Shown here in pieces: positions 33,219-41,426 of a DNA stretch of 64,000 bases (positions are counted from its first letter, which is position 1; every line of letters starts with the position of its first letter). Source of the stretch: Chersky-267 sp963744115 (GTDB lineage Bacteria; Chloroflexota; Limnocylindria; Limnocylindrales; CSP1-4); the NCBI GenBank assembly GCA_963744115.1, contig CAVUSI010000001.1, positions 62,001 through 126,000 of the forward strand, written 5' to 3'. Under the pieces are notes generated by a model. It was not told the origin of the DNA. It did no database searches and saw only the letters and a program-made list of their open reading frames with translations. A program made the translations under genes and the position numbers.

Positions 33219-35372
33219 TCAGCGCTTGAGGTTCACCCGCTCGCCCCGGTACGTGCCGCGAACCGACCGCACGCCGTCCGCATCGTCGAAGTAGCTCAGC
33301 CGGTTGCCACCGCCGAGTCGGACCGCCAGGCGGAAGGTGCCGGCGTCGTCGTCGATCTTGCCCGAACCCGTCATCGGTGCGCCTCGGGTGAAGACGCAAC
33401 GGTCGAGCTTCAGCGCCGTCCCGCCGGAGACCGGCGTGTAGGTCAGTGTCCCGCCGAGGTTGCAGCCCATCGTGATCGGATCCTCATCGACCCGGTACGT
33501 GTAGTCGTCCGTGTTGGTGATCTGCGACTCCATCGCGGTCATCAACGCCAGGGCATCGCGGTAATCGGCCGCGCGCGGCTTCGCGTTCGGCACGTAGGGG
33601 TCGATCACGTCGTTGGGGCAGGTCGTCACCCGTGTCGCCGGCAGCGTGCCCGACACCAGGTAGTCGGTGATCGGCTTGTCCGGGCAGGCGTCGCCTCGCC
33701 CGAAGATCACGTGATCGCCGCCGAGCGCCTCGAACAGGTAGGCGTTCGGGAGCCGTCCATACAGGCGCATCGCGTTCGCGATCGGGGTGGCGACGTCGGC
33801 CGTGGCGGTCAAGATGAACGTCGGGTAGGGCGGGTCGGCGATCGCCTTCGGTCGCGGATCGGTCTTCGGCTGCGCCGGCCAGTACACGCACGGCATGTCT
33901 CCGTAGAAGGTCGAGCCCAGCCGGAGGTCGTTGATCCCCGCCTTCGCTCCCTCGTCCATCCAGGCGGCCGCTCGTGCGTCGGGCGTCCCGCCGTCGAGGT
34001 AGAACGCGTAGTCCTGGCACTCGGTCGAGTAGTACATGGCATCGCTGTAGGTCGGGTCGGGGATCGCCTGGAGCGTCTCCGGGTCGAGGACGATGCTGTC
34101 GTACGCGGCACGGGCCATGGGGACGTAGTCGCCATGCGACGCAGCGGCGAGGTCGCGCAGGAACTGGGAGCGGTCGTCCGGCCCGTAGGCGTACCCGGCG
34201 GCGAGGTTGGTGAGGTCGGTCTGGGTCAGCTGGCGCGTCTCGAACGTGCCCTTGGCCGTCGGGAAGCGAAACGGGATGGGCCCGGTCTTGAGCCTGGCGG
34301 CCAGGGCGTCGTAGGTGGCCAGCGGATCGCCGCCGGCGAAGCCGGCACGGCACGACGCATCGGCCCTGCACGCCGTCAACGTCTCGAGAAGGACGTCATC
34401 GAAGGCCCGGGCACCTTCCTTGTAGTACGCGATCGCGTCCGGGACCAGGTCGACGGGGCCGTCGATGAACAGGGCCTTCACGCGGTCCGGATGCGCCGCG
34501 GCGTAGGTCTGCACGTACTGGGTGCCGTAGCTCTCCCCGTACAGCATCATCTGGTCGACCCCGAGATAGTCGCGGAACGCCTCCAGGTCCTCGACCGCGT
34601 TCGTCGTGGCGTAGTACGGGAGATCGGCCACGTCGGCCTTCGACTCGGTCATGCAGTCCGCGACGTACTTCTTGGCTGCGGCGGCCGCGGCGTCCTGCTG
34701 GGCCGGGTCGCCGGGGTCGGCGGTGCTCGAGTAGTAGACCCCGGTCGCGGACGGGCACTGGATCGGGTGCGACAGGCCGACGCCGCGCTGGTCCATGAAC
34801 ACGAGGTCGTAGTGCTCGGCGAGCTTCGGATCGAAGGCGTCGGTGTACGGATCGGCGGCCGCCAGCCCGCTGTATCCGGGCCCGCCGGTGATCGTCACGA
34901 AGGTCCCGAGCTTGGTGCCGGTCGCCCGGTGGATCGCGTAGGTGATGTCCCAGGTCGGGCCGCTCGGATCGGCGTGGTCGCGCGGTACGGCGAGGGTGAT
35001 GCAGTCGAACTTGCTCTTCGGGCACGCCTCCTTCTTGACGAAGGTGTAGACGACCTTGGCGCCGCCGGCCGTCGGCGACGAGGACGGACCCGGGGCACCG
35101 GATGCAGCCGGGCTCGTCGCCGGGGTCGAAAGGCCGGGCGAGCTCGATCCGCCCGGAGCCTCGGCCGATGGAGATGCATCGGCCGACGGCGCGACGCCCG
35201 CCGAGGCGGCGGTAGACGAGACGGGGACCGGCGAGCCCGAAGCAGCCGGCAGCTGGCCCGGGACGTGGGTGAACCCCGGCGCCGTCGAGCCGCAAGCCGC
35301 CACCAGGGTCGCCGCCAGGAACGCCCAGAGGGCACGTCTCGGAGTCCGAAGCATCGGTCGACGGGTCGGCAC
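33219..35372 (-). CDS. Alpha/beta-hydrolase lipoprotein, tripeptidyl aminopeptidase-like
   Basis: Encodes 717 residues. The signal ends in the lipobox LVAAC, and an Ala/Ser/Pro-rich linker of about 80 residues follows. The hydrolase has VTITGGPGYSG (oxyanion region), FMDQRGVGLSHP, LYGESYGTQY with the nucleophile Ser, ILTATADVATP with the acid Asp, and GGDHVIF with the His. This order fits the prolyl/tripeptidyl aminopeptidase S33 group with a C-terminal TAP-like domain. The last 100 residues are a separate beta-rich domain. It probably trims peptides outside the membrane. The GTG start at 35372 lies seven bases after TAATCT, so it is probably leaderless; ATG 35354 is an alternative start. Confidence 0.85.
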   Translation of the reverse strand: MPTRRPMLRTPRRALWAFLAATLVAACGSTAPGFTHVPGQLPAASGSPVPVSSTAASAGVAPSADASPSAEAPGGSSSPGLSTPATSPAASGAPGPSSSPTAGGAKVVYTFVKKEACPKSKFDCITLAVPRDHADPSGPTWDITYAIHRATGTKLGTFVTITGGPGYSGLAAADPYTDAFDPKLAEHYDLVFMDQRGVGLSHPIQCPSATGVYYSSTADPGDPAQQDAAAAAAKKYVADCMTESKADVADLPYYATTNAVEDLEAFRDYLGVDQMMLYGESYGTQYVQTYAAAHPDRVKALFIDGPVDLVPDAIAYYKEGARAFDDVLLETLTACRADASCRAGFAGGDPLATYDALAARLKTGPIPFRFPTAKGTFETRQLTQTDLTNLAAGYAYGPDDRSQFLRDLAAASHGDYVPMARAAYDSIVLDPETLQAIPDPTYSDAMYYSTECQDYAFYLDGGTPDARAAAWMDEGAKAGINDLRLGSTFYGDMPCVYWPAQPKTDPRPKAIADPPYPTFILTATADVATPIANAMRLYGRLPNAYLFEALGGDHVIFGRGDACPDKPITDYLVSGTLPATRVTTCPNDVIDPYVPNAKPRAADYRDALALMTAMESQITNTDDYTYRVDEDPITMGCNLGGTLTYTPVSGGTALKLDRCVFTRGAPMTGSGKIDDDAGTFRLAVRLGGGNRLSYFDDADGVRSVRGTYRGERVNLKR

Positions 35373-35379
35373 GCCCGCC

Positions 35380-35385
35380 AGATTA
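35380..35385 (-). promoter_or_regulatory. -10 element TAATCT of a probable leaderless transcript
   Basis: TAATCT ends seven bases before the GTG at 35372. Confidence 0.45.
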
Positions 35386-35432
35386 CCGAACGAGGTCGAT
35401 CCGGCAAGAGGCGGACGCGGCCGACGGGACGT

Positions 35433-35822
35433 TCAGTCCCGGTTGCGCATCGCTTCGGCGGCCATCTCGAAGTAGGCGTCGAGCTTCGCCGAGATCGGTG
35501 GCGCCGGGTCGAGCGCCGCGAGGACGTGACGCATGTGACCGAGCCAGGCGTCCCGCTCAATCGGGCCGATGGCGAACGGGGCATGCCGCATCCGCAGACG
35601 CGGGTGGCCGCGCTCCGCGTCGTAGGTCGTCGGTCCACCCCAGTACTGGGCCAGGAACAGGGTCAGGCGGTGGCGGGCCAGGGGCAGGCCCTCATCCGTC
35701 TCGGGGTACAGCGGACGAAGGACGGGGTCGTCGGCGACCCGATCGTAGAAGCCGTCGACGAGGGCGACGAAGAAGGGCATCCCGCCGACGGACGCGAACA
35801 GCGTCCCTTCGTCCGACGTCAG
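35433..35822 (-). CDS. Group II truncated haemoglobin
   Basis: Encodes 129 residues, the usual length of the trHbO group. TLFASVGGMPFFVALVDGFYDRV is helix B-C (broken at residue 20 here only for reading), FLAQYWGGP and RGHPRLRMRHAPF hold the E-F region with the proximal His, and IERDAWLGHM holds the conserved Trp of helix G. Mycobacterial GlbO is the closest pattern by recollection. It binds oxygen and may act on peroxides or nitric oxide. No ATG or GTG fits; the best start is CTG 35822, which overlaps the guaB3 stop (CTGA), with a weak AGAAGA upstream. The coupling to guaB3 is unexpected. Confidence 0.85.
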   Translation of the reverse strand: MTSDEGTLFASVGGMPFFVALVDGFYDRVADDPVLRPLYPETDEGLPLARHRLTLFLAQYWGGPTTYDAERGHPRLRMRHAPFAIGPIERDAWLGHMRHVLAALDPAPPISAKLDAYFEMAAEAMRNRD

Positions 35823-37054
35823 CGGGTCTTCTGCCAGGACTTGCCCTCGGTCTGGACCGACGGCGCGTAGACCATCTCGACGGATTGCATCTCGCGGATC
35901 GTCCGGGCGCCGAGTGCTGCCATCGACTGCCGGAGCGCCCCGACGAGGTTCTCGGAGCCGTCGGTCACGTGGGCCGGACCGAACAGGATCCGCTCGAGCG
36001 AGCCGACGGTCCCGACCTTGATCCGCGTCCCTCGAGGGAGCGTCGGCGACGGAGCGGCCATGCCCCAGTTCGTGCCCCGACCGGGGGCTTCCGCGGCACG
36101 GGCGAGCGGTGAACCGATCATGAGGACATCGGCGCCGGCAGCGATCGCCTTCGCGAGCTCGCCACCCCGGCGCATCCCGCCGTCGGCGACGACGGGAACG
36201 TAGCGACCGGACTCCGCGAGGTAGGCGTCTCGGGCGGCGGCGACGTCGCTGATCGCGGTCACCTGGGGAACCCCGATCCCGAGGACCTCCCGGGTGGTAC
36301 ACGCCGCCCCGGGGCCGACGCCGACGAAGACCGCCGCAGCACCCTGCTCCATGAGTGCGAAGGCGGCCTCGGCGTTCGTGGTGTTGCCGACCGCGACCGG
36401 GATCGGCATGAACCGGGTGAAATCGTCGAGCGACAGCGGGTCGTAGCCGGTGGCGAGATGCCGGGCGCTCGATACCTGGCTCTGGACGAGGAACAGGTCC
36501 GCACCGTGCTCGGCGCAGAACGGCCCGAACCGGCGGGCGGCCCCCGGCGTGGCGGCGACCGCGACCTTCGACCCCGCCGCATGGATCTCCTCGATCCGCT
36601 GGGCGATGAGCTCATCGCGGATCGGCACGGCGTAGACCTCGGCGAGGAGGTCCTGCACCTCGGCGTCGGGCGCCAGGGCGATCCGCTCGAGGACGGCATC
36701 GGGGTCGTCGAACCGGGCCTGGACCCCCTCGAGGTTGAGCACCGCGAGACCGCCGAGCCGCCCGAGCGCGCCGGCGAACCGGGCGTCGACCACGGCATCC
36801 ATCGCCGAGGCCAGGATCGGGATCGCGAGGTCGAGGCCGCAGAACGTCTGAGCGACGTCGACGTCGTCCGGCTCGACCGTGCTCGTGCCGGGCGCCAGGC
36901 TGACGTCCTCGAAGCCGTACGTCGGCCGGATCGTGTCGACCTTCGAGTGGAAGACGCGCCGCTGGGCGGCGTCCGACATCGGTGCGATGGGGGTGGTGGT
37001 GGGTGCGTCGGTCCTGTCGAGCAATCTGGCCTCCGAGAGTGCGCGGGCCGCCAT
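35819..37054 (-). CDS. guaB3: GuaB3-type IMP dehydrogenase family protein
   Basis: Encodes 411 residues from ATG 37054, or 386 from ATG 36979. It is an IMPDH-fold barrel without CBS domains: IPILASAMDAVV, VAVGNTTNAEAAF, GPGAACTTREVLGIGVPQV with the catalytic-site Cys, VVADGGMRRGGELAKAIAAGAD and MIGSPLARAAEAPG. This matches the GuaB3 or IMPDH-related protein group. By recollection some members act in purine salvage rather than as true IMPDH. guaA is nearby on the same strand but not adjacent. A TAGACT hexamer lies 26 bases upstream of 37054, and a duplicated 20-base sequence lies behind it. Confidence 0.85.
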   Translation of the reverse strand: MAARALSEARLLDRTDAPTTTPIAPMSDAAQRRVFHSKVDTIRPTYGFEDVSLAPGTSTVEPDDVDVAQTFCGLDLAIPILASAMDAVVDARFAGALGRLGGLAVLNLEGVQARFDDPDAVLERIALAPDAEVQDLLAEVYAVPIRDELIAQRIEEIHAAGSKVAVAATPGAARRFGPFCAEHGADLFLVQSQVSSARHLATGYDPLSLDDFTRFMPIPVAVGNTTNAEAAFALMEQGAAAVFVGVGPGAACTTREVLGIGVPQVTAISDVAAARDAYLAESGRYVPVVADGGMRRGGELAKAIAAGADVLMIGSPLARAAEAPGRGTNWGMAAPSPTLPRGTRIKVGTVGSLERILFGPAHVTDGSENLVGALRQSMAALGARTIREMQSVEMVYAPSVQTEGKSWQKTR

Positions 37055-37080
37055 CCGCGGGCCGGGGCAGGTTGCGGGTC

Positions 37081-37086
37081 AGTCTA
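37081..37086 (-). promoter_or_regulatory. Candidate -10 element TAGACT upstream of guaB3
   Basis: TAGACT lies 26 bases before the ATG at 37054. It is identical in sequence to the elements before guaA and the UPF0182 gene. Confidence 0.45.
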
Positions 37087-37131
37087 CCATCCGCGACCCT
37101 CGCGGCCGGCCGAGCGCCCGTCGGAAGCTCG

Positions 37132-37171
37132 GCCTCGGACGCGCGTACCGTGCCTCGGACGCGCGTACCGT
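37132..37171. repeat. Perfect tandem duplication of a 20-base unit upstream of guaB3
   Basis: The unit gcctcggacgcgcgtaccgt occurs twice without a gap or mismatch. Each copy holds the 8-base palindrome ACGCGCGT. The pair lies 46-85 bases upstream of the TAGACT element of guaB3, between guaB3 and the Nudix gene. It could be a regulator binding site or a slippage product. Confidence 0.85.
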
Positions 37172-37189
37172 GGCGATCGAGGCGGAGGG

Positions 37190-37678
37190 TCAGCCCCGGA
37201 CGCGCCTCCCGTCGGGATCGAGCCGGAACCACGGTTCGCGATCCTGGTCGAGGAGGTCCCGTTCGATGATCGTCAGCGCATCGTGGTAGCCCGGCCAGAC
37301 GATCATCGCATGAGCTTCACCGGGGGCCCGCCATCGGCAGGCGTCGTGCTCCTCCGACAGGACCGGTTCGGCGGCCGGGGCCACCCGGACCGCGAACACG
37401 GCCGCGCTGACGATCGCATCCGCCGGCGACCAGTGGAACTGGTTGACGAGATCGAGGTCGTAGAACGCCTCGATCGCGGGGCCCGCGAAGCCGGTCTCCT
37501 CCTTGAGCTCGCGGAGTGCGCCGGCCGTGACCCGCTCGCCATCCTCGAGCGACCCGGACACCCCCTGCCAGAGGCCAGCCAGGATCCGGCCGGGCGACCG
37601 ACGCATCAGCAGGATCTCAAGCTCGCCCGGCCCGGGCAGCCGGAAGACCCAGACGTCGACGAGATCGGGACGGTACAT
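37190..37678 (-). CDS. Nudix hydrolase
   Basis: Encodes 162 residues. The Nudix box GSLEDGERVTAGALRELKEE followed by TGF fits G-x5-E-x7-R-E-L-x-E-E-x-G exactly. The protein opens MYRPDLVDVWVFRLPG and ends near WPGYHDALTIIERDLLDQDREPW. Family members hydrolyse nucleoside diphosphates linked to another moiety; the substrate is not evident, though the general pattern is near the dihydroneopterin triphosphate/dATP pyrophosphohydrolase type. It lies 49 bases after the cyclic-di-AMP receptor gene and is probably co-transcribed. Confidence 0.88.
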   Translation of the reverse strand: MYRPDLVDVWVFRLPGPGELEILLMRRSPGRILAGLWQGVSGSLEDGERVTAGALRELKEETGFAGPAIEAFYDLDLVNQFHWSPADAIVSAAVFAVRVAPAAEPVLSEEHDACRWRAPGEAHAMIVWPGYHDALTIIERDLLDQDREPWFRLDPDGRRVRG

Positions 37679-37727
37679 CGTCAGGCGACGGCCGGGCGCG
37701 CCGGCTTCGACTCCACCTCGGGCGGTG

Positions 37728-38057
37728 CTAGAGCCGCTCGAGGCGTTCGACCGGCAGGACGAAGACCGTCGCTCCGCCGACCTCGACCTCGAGCGGATAG
37801 GGCATGAAGAACTCGCCAGGCTCCATGATCGGCGGCATCGGATTGACGATCTGCGTCCGAGCCGTGCAGTTCGTCCGGACGATCCCGAGGATCTCCTCGA
37901 CCTTGTCGTCCTCGACGCCGACGAGGATCGTGGCGTTCGACTGCTTGAGGAAGCCCCCGGACGAGTGAAGGCGCGTCGCTCGGTGCTCGCCCTCGAGGAG
38001 GGCATCGACGAGGGCGCCGGCATCCTCGTTGTGGACGATGGCGACGACGAGCTTCAT
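37728..38057 (-). CDS. Cyclic-di-AMP receptor, DarA/PstA type
   Basis: Encodes 109 residues with the PII-like fold. MKLVVAIVHNEDAGALVDALL is strand 1 and helix 1, HRATRLHSSGGFLKQSNATILVGVEDDKVEEIL the T-loop region (with Gly-Gly-Phe and the Asn-Ala-Thr strand), and VFVLPVERLERL the C terminus. This matches the DUF970/DarA family, which binds c-di-AMP and is best known in Firmicutes. It signals osmotic or potassium status in those hosts. The ATG at 38057 lies seven bases after TATACT, so the message is leaderless. It faces a diguanylate cyclase gene. Confidence 0.85.
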   Translation of the reverse strand: MKLVVAIVHNEDAGALVDALLEGEHRATRLHSSGGFLKQSNATILVGVEDDKVEEILGIVRTNCTARTQIVNPMPPIMEPGEFFMPYPLEVEVGGATVFVLPVERLERL

Positions 38058-38064
38058 CGGGCGG

Positions 38065-38070
38065 AGTATA
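38065..38070 (-). promoter_or_regulatory. -10 element TATACT of a probable leaderless transcript
   Basis: TATACT ends seven bases before the ATG at 38057. It lies in the 95-base divergent gap shared with the GGDEF gene. Confidence 0.55.
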
Positions 38071-38108
38071 GGGTGCGCCGTCGGCCTCGCATCGAGGCCC
38101 GGGTGGCG

Positions 38109-38114
38109 TAGCAT
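38109..38114 (+). promoter_or_regulatory. Candidate -10 element TAGCAT
   Basis: TAGCAT lies 38 bases before the ATG at 38153, with a GGAGG ribosome site in between. It faces the opposite promoter at 38065-38070. Confidence 0.4.
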
Positions 38115-38152
38115 GCGGTCCTCACCGCTCCACCCCGGAGGACACCCGCGCG

Positions 38153-39133
38153 ATGGACGTCTCCACGGACCTGCTGACCCAGGGCGCCGCTGCCCTGGCG
38201 GCGACCGACGATCTCGATGCCGGCGTCGCCCGCCTGCTCGGGATCCTGGCCGGTGCGCTCGATGCGTCGTTCGCCGCGGTCACGCTCCAGGACCCCGACC
38301 GGGCCGACCTCCAGGTCGCCGTCACGGTCGGCGGCGACGAGGAGACGCGGGCGACATTCGAGGCCGAAGTCGCCAGGTCCGACGGCTCCGTCGCGCTGAC
38401 CGCCGCCGACCGGACGCCGAGGATGGGCGAGGGCAGCGTCGACGTCCCGCTCGTCGTGACCCGGGGCGGCATCGACCAGCTCGTCGGCGTCCTGTCGCTC
38501 GTCCGGGCCCCCGACGTCGCGGCGACCGACGAGGAGCGGGCGATCGTCCCGGCCTTCGCCGATCTCATCGCGGTGGCCGTGGACCGGGCCCGTGTCTCGT
38601 CCCTGCTCGTCGAACGATCCGAGTGGTTCGAGCGGGTCGCGCACACCGATCCGCTGACCGGGCTCGCCAACGAGCGCACCTTCGGGCGGATCCTCGAGCT
38701 GGAGCTCGCCCGCGCCGGTCGCCAGGGCGGCGAGGTCTCGCTGGCGGTCTTCGACGTCGACGACCTCGGCGCGACCAACGAGACGTCCGGTCACGGGGCC
38801 GGCGACGACGTCCTGCGATCGGTCGCCGCCGTGCTCGCCGAGTCGGTCCGGCTGGTCGACACGGTCGCCCGCGTCGGCGGAGACGAATTCGTGCTCGTGG
38901 CACCCGGCTCGGCGGGGATGACCGTAGCCCAGCGCGTCCTGGACGGGATCGCGGCCCTCCCGGCTGGGACGACCGGCAAGAGCATCACGGTCTCGGCGGG
39001 CGTGGCCCGCTTCCCGATCGACGGCGGCACGGCCGAGGACCTGCGCGCGGCGGCGGACGCCGCACTGGCGGCCGCCAGGGCGTCCGGTCGAGGCGGCCTC
39101 GCCGCTCCACCGCTCGCCGCCACCGAGGGCTGA
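38153..39133 (+). CDS. GAF-GGDEF diguanylate cyclase
   Basis: Encodes 326 residues. A GAF domain spans about 10-150. The GGDEF domain begins at HTDPLTGLANERTF, with FDVDDLGATNE, GHGAGDDVLR and the active-site GGDEF at 242-246. An inhibitory RxxD site is present (Arg233, Asp236). The usual Phe-Lys after the metal Asp pair is Leu-Gly here, which may lower activity. It should make c-di-GMP in the cytoplasm in response to a GAF ligand. ATG 38153 has GGAGG about ten bases upstream. It is transcribed away from the c-di-AMP receptor gene. Confidence 0.88.
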   Translation: MDVSTDLLTQGAAALAATDDLDAGVARLLGILAGALDASFAAVTLQDPDRADLQVAVTVGGDEETRATFEAEVARSDGSVALTAADRTPRMGEGSVDVPLVVTRGGIDQLVGVLSLVRAPDVAATDEERAIVPAFADLIAVAVDRARVSSLLVERSEWFERVAHTDPLTGLANERTFGRILELELARAGRQGGEVSLAVFDVDDLGATNETSGHGAGDDVLRSVAAVLAESVRLVDTVARVGGDEFVLVAPGSAGMTVAQRVLDGIAALPAGTTGKSITVSAGVARFPIDGGTAEDLRAAADAALAAARASGRGGLAAPPLAATEG

Positions 39134-39166
39134 TCCGGAGGAGGGAATCGGCCGGAGCCCGGTGGT

Positions 39167-39186
39167 GGCGCCGGAAGTCGGGCGCC
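39167..39186. terminator. Possible hairpin between convergent genes
   Basis: Two GGCGCC blocks separated by eight bases can pair. The site lies between the converging GGDEF and anti-sigma genes. No T-tract follows on either strand, so an intrinsic terminator is not certain. Confidence 0.25.
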
Positions 39187-39190
39187 GATG

Positions 39191-40105
39191 CTAGGTCGTG
39201 CCGGACGCGACCCCGCTCGAGAGGACCGGCGGCGTGGGCGTGGTCCGACCGGCCGTCGGTTCACGCGTGAGGGCGATCGTCACGCCCGGGCCCGTCGGGG
39301 CACGCTCGGCCGCCATCGTCCCGAACCCGCCGGCGTCGGGCACGAACGAGCCGATCGCGACCGGCGTCTTGTCCGCCCCGATGACCCACGCTTCATAGAC
39401 CTCGGTGCCGGCGGTCGGCGCCAGTCCGCGCATGGCGATCCGGACCGTCCCATCGGCGTCGACGGCCGCGATCCCGGACGGCCCGCCCGGCTGCGCCGGG
39501 GCAAGGATCGCCGCCTGACCTCCGGCCGTCCCCGCCAGCGCGAGGACCCGATCGACCGCCGCCGCGTACGCCTGCGCGCCGTCGAGATCGCTGCGGAGTG
39601 AGACGTTCCAGGCGGCCAGTCCGACGATGAGCAGGACGGCCGCGATCGACGCCACCCAGACCAGCGGCGAGCGCCGGCGTGTCCGCTCGGCGTCCAGCGA
39701 GACGACGGGCGGCACGGCCGCGGGGACCGACACGGCCGCGGGGAGAGGCACGGTCGTCGGAGCCGGGCCGGCGGATGCCGGTTCCGGCTCTCCCGCCGCC
39801 GCGAGCGCCTCCGACGGACCCGAGCCGACCGCCGATGCCGACGCCTGAGCGGATGCCTCGGCGGCGACGGCCGCCAGCATCCGTCCGCGAAGGGCGGCCG
39901 GCGGTGCGATCGGCTCGAGTGAGTCGGCGAGGTACGGGACCACGCCGCCGAGCTCAGAGAACTCGAGATGGGCCTCCTGGCAGCTGGCCAGGTGCTCGCG
40001 CACCGCGGTCATGTCGGCCGGATCGAGCGCTCCGAGCACGTACCCTGGAGCCAAGTCGCGGACCTCGTCGCAGGTCAGGGACATCGCGGCCGGTCGGTCG
40101 GTCAT
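39191..40105 (-). CDS. RskA-like membrane anti-sigma factor
   Basis: Encodes 304 residues. The N-terminal anti-sigma domain has TCDEVRDLAPGYVLGAL and HLASCQEAHLEF, a His-x3-Cys zinc-type motif. An Ala/Pro-rich linker leads to one membrane helix (PLVWVASIAAVLLIVGLAAW) and an extracytoplasmic anti-sigma-K factor RskA domain (GTVRIAMRGLAPTAGTEVYEAWVIG). It should hold the adjacent ECF sigma factor at the membrane until a signal triggers release. ATG 40105 overlaps the sigma-factor stop (ATGA). The C-terminal GG-rich tail has no known role. Confidence 0.88.
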   Translation of the reverse strand: MTDRPAAMSLTCDEVRDLAPGYVLGALDPADMTAVREHLASCQEAHLEFSELGGVVPYLADSLEPIAPPAALRGRMLAAVAAEASAQASASAVGSGPSEALAAAGEPEPASAGPAPTTVPLPAAVSVPAAVPPVVSLDAERTRRRSPLVWVASIAAVLLIVGLAAWNVSLRSDLDGAQAYAAAVDRVLALAGTAGGQAAILAPAQPGGPSGIAAVDADGTVRIAMRGLAPTAGTEVYEAWVIGADKTPVAIGSFVPDAGGFGTMAAERAPTGPGVTIALTREPTAGRTTPTPPVLSSGVASGTT

Positions 40106-40728
40106 CGCCCGCCCGTCCCTTCGCCGCCGGCCGGCCCGTCGCCGACCAGGACCTGGCGCAACGACAGCAGCCCCAGGCGCATCCGACTCTTGACGGTGCC
40201 CAGCGGCGTCCCGGTGCGATCGGCGATCTCCTGCTGGGTGAGCCCGCCGAAGTAGCCCAGCTCGAGGGCTTCCCGCTGCACGTCGCTGAGCGTCCGGAGC
40301 GCGGCCGTGACCCGGTCCCGATCGAGCCGCCCGGCCACCTCGGCCCAGACATCTGGCTCGGTCAGCGCTCCGGGCGTCGGACCGGCCTCCGGCTGGGGCA
40401 GCTCGGTGGTCGGCCGTCGTCGTCGCGTCGCATCGATGGCCCGGTTGTGGACGATCGACAGCAGCCAGGTCTTGACGCTGCCACGGCCCTGCTCGTAGCG
40501 CGCCGCGTTGCGCCATGCGCCCACGAACGCGTCCTGGACGACGTCCTCGGCGAGCGAACTGTCGCCCGTGATGCGGTAAGCGAGGGCGAAGGCCATCGCC
40601 CCGTATCGGTCGTAGAGGATCTCGATCTCTCCATACTCGCCCGCCGCGACATGCTCGAGCACGAGCCGGTCCGCATCGTCAGCGGGGCTCGCGACCCGGC
40701 CGGGGACGGGGCCCGACAGGGCATTCAC
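40102..40728 (-). CDS. ECF RNA polymerase sigma factor (SigK-like)
   Basis: Encodes 208 residues. Region 2 has YDRYGAMAFALAYRITGD and AEDVVQDAFVGAWRNA (-10 recognition), and region 4 has LSDVQREALELGYFGGLTQQEIADRTGTPLGTVKSRM (helix-turn-helix; quoted in two parts: LSDVQREALELGYFGGL and TQQEIADRTGTPLGTVKSRM). The pairing with RskA places it in the SigK group, ECF19 by recollection. GTG 40728 overlaps the tmk stop (GTGA), and its stop overlaps the anti-sigma start. The three genes are therefore one coupled unit driven from the tmk promoter. Confidence 0.92.
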   Translation of the reverse strand: MNALSGPVPGRVASPADDADRLVLEHVAAGEYGEIEILYDRYGAMAFALAYRITGDSSLAEDVVQDAFVGAWRNAARYEQGRGSVKTWLLSIVHNRAIDATRRRRPTTELPQPEAGPTPGALTEPDVWAEVAGRLDRDRVTAALRTLSDVQREALELGYFGGLTQQEIADRTGTPLGTVKSRMRLGLLSLRQVLVGDGPAGGEGTGGR

Positions 40729-41420
40729 GATCGGATGCGCAGCGCGGACCGGCTTGGTTCAGTCCCGCCGTGGAACAGGTCGAGGACGGCCCCGATCGCG
40801 GCGTCGACGACGGCGTCGACGGGAGCGGTGGCGTCGATCGTCCGGAACCGGCTCGGCTCGGCCGAGGCGATCGAGAGGAAGCCGGCTCGGACGCGGCGAT
40901 GGTACGTCACATCGAATCCCGCTTCGAAGCGCGTCTGCTCGTCATCCTGCTTGCGCGCGAGCCCGACCTCGACCGGGAGATCGAGCAGGAGCGTCCGATC
41001 GGGTCGAAGGCCAGCGGTCGCGAACGCCTGGAGGGCGACGACATCGTCGAGCGGTAGCCCGAGGCCGTATCCCTGGTACGCGACACTCGAGTCGGCATAG
41101 CGTGCACAGATCACCGTCTCACCACGGGCCAACGCCGGCTCGATCACCTCGTCGACATGCTGCGCTCGAGCCGCGGCGAACAGGAGCGCATCGGCTCGCG
41201 GTGCGAGCGGCGGGTCGTCCGGAACGTGATCGAGGACCATCGACCGGACCCGGTCGCCGACCGACGTCCCGCCGGGCTCGCGGGTCAACCGGACCTGGAT
41301 CCCGCGCGCCTCCAGCGCATCCCGCAATGCGGCTGCGACCAGGGTCTTGCCTCCCCCGTCGGGCCCCTCGATCGTGATGAACCGGCCGCGGAGAGCGGCG
41401 GGCGCCACCTGGTCCTGCAC
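40725..41420 (-). CDS. tmk: Thymidylate kinase
   Basis: Encodes 231 residues. ITIEGPDGGGKT is the P-loop, LTREPGGTSVGDRVR the DR(E)/TMP-binding region, CARYADSSVAYQGYG the Arg/Tyr motif, and RPDRTLLLDLPVEVGLARK follows. Reaction: dTMP plus ATP to dTDP. This also supplies dTTP for the rml genes elsewhere in the window. GTG 41420 lies six bases after TACACT, so the message is probably leaderless. The gene is coupled to an ECF sigma factor. Confidence 0.93.
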   Translation of the reverse strand: MQDQVAPAALRGRFITIEGPDGGGKTLVAAALRDALEARGIQVRLTREPGGTSVGDRVRSMVLDHVPDDPPLAPRADALLFAAARAQHVDEVIEPALARGETVICARYADSSVAYQGYGLGLPLDDVVALQAFATAGLRPDRTLLLDLPVEVGLARKQDDEQTRFEAGFDVTYHRRVRAGFLSIASAEPSRFRTIDATAPVDAVVDAAIGAVLDLFHGGTEPSRSALRIRS

Positions 41421-41426
41421 CGGGCG

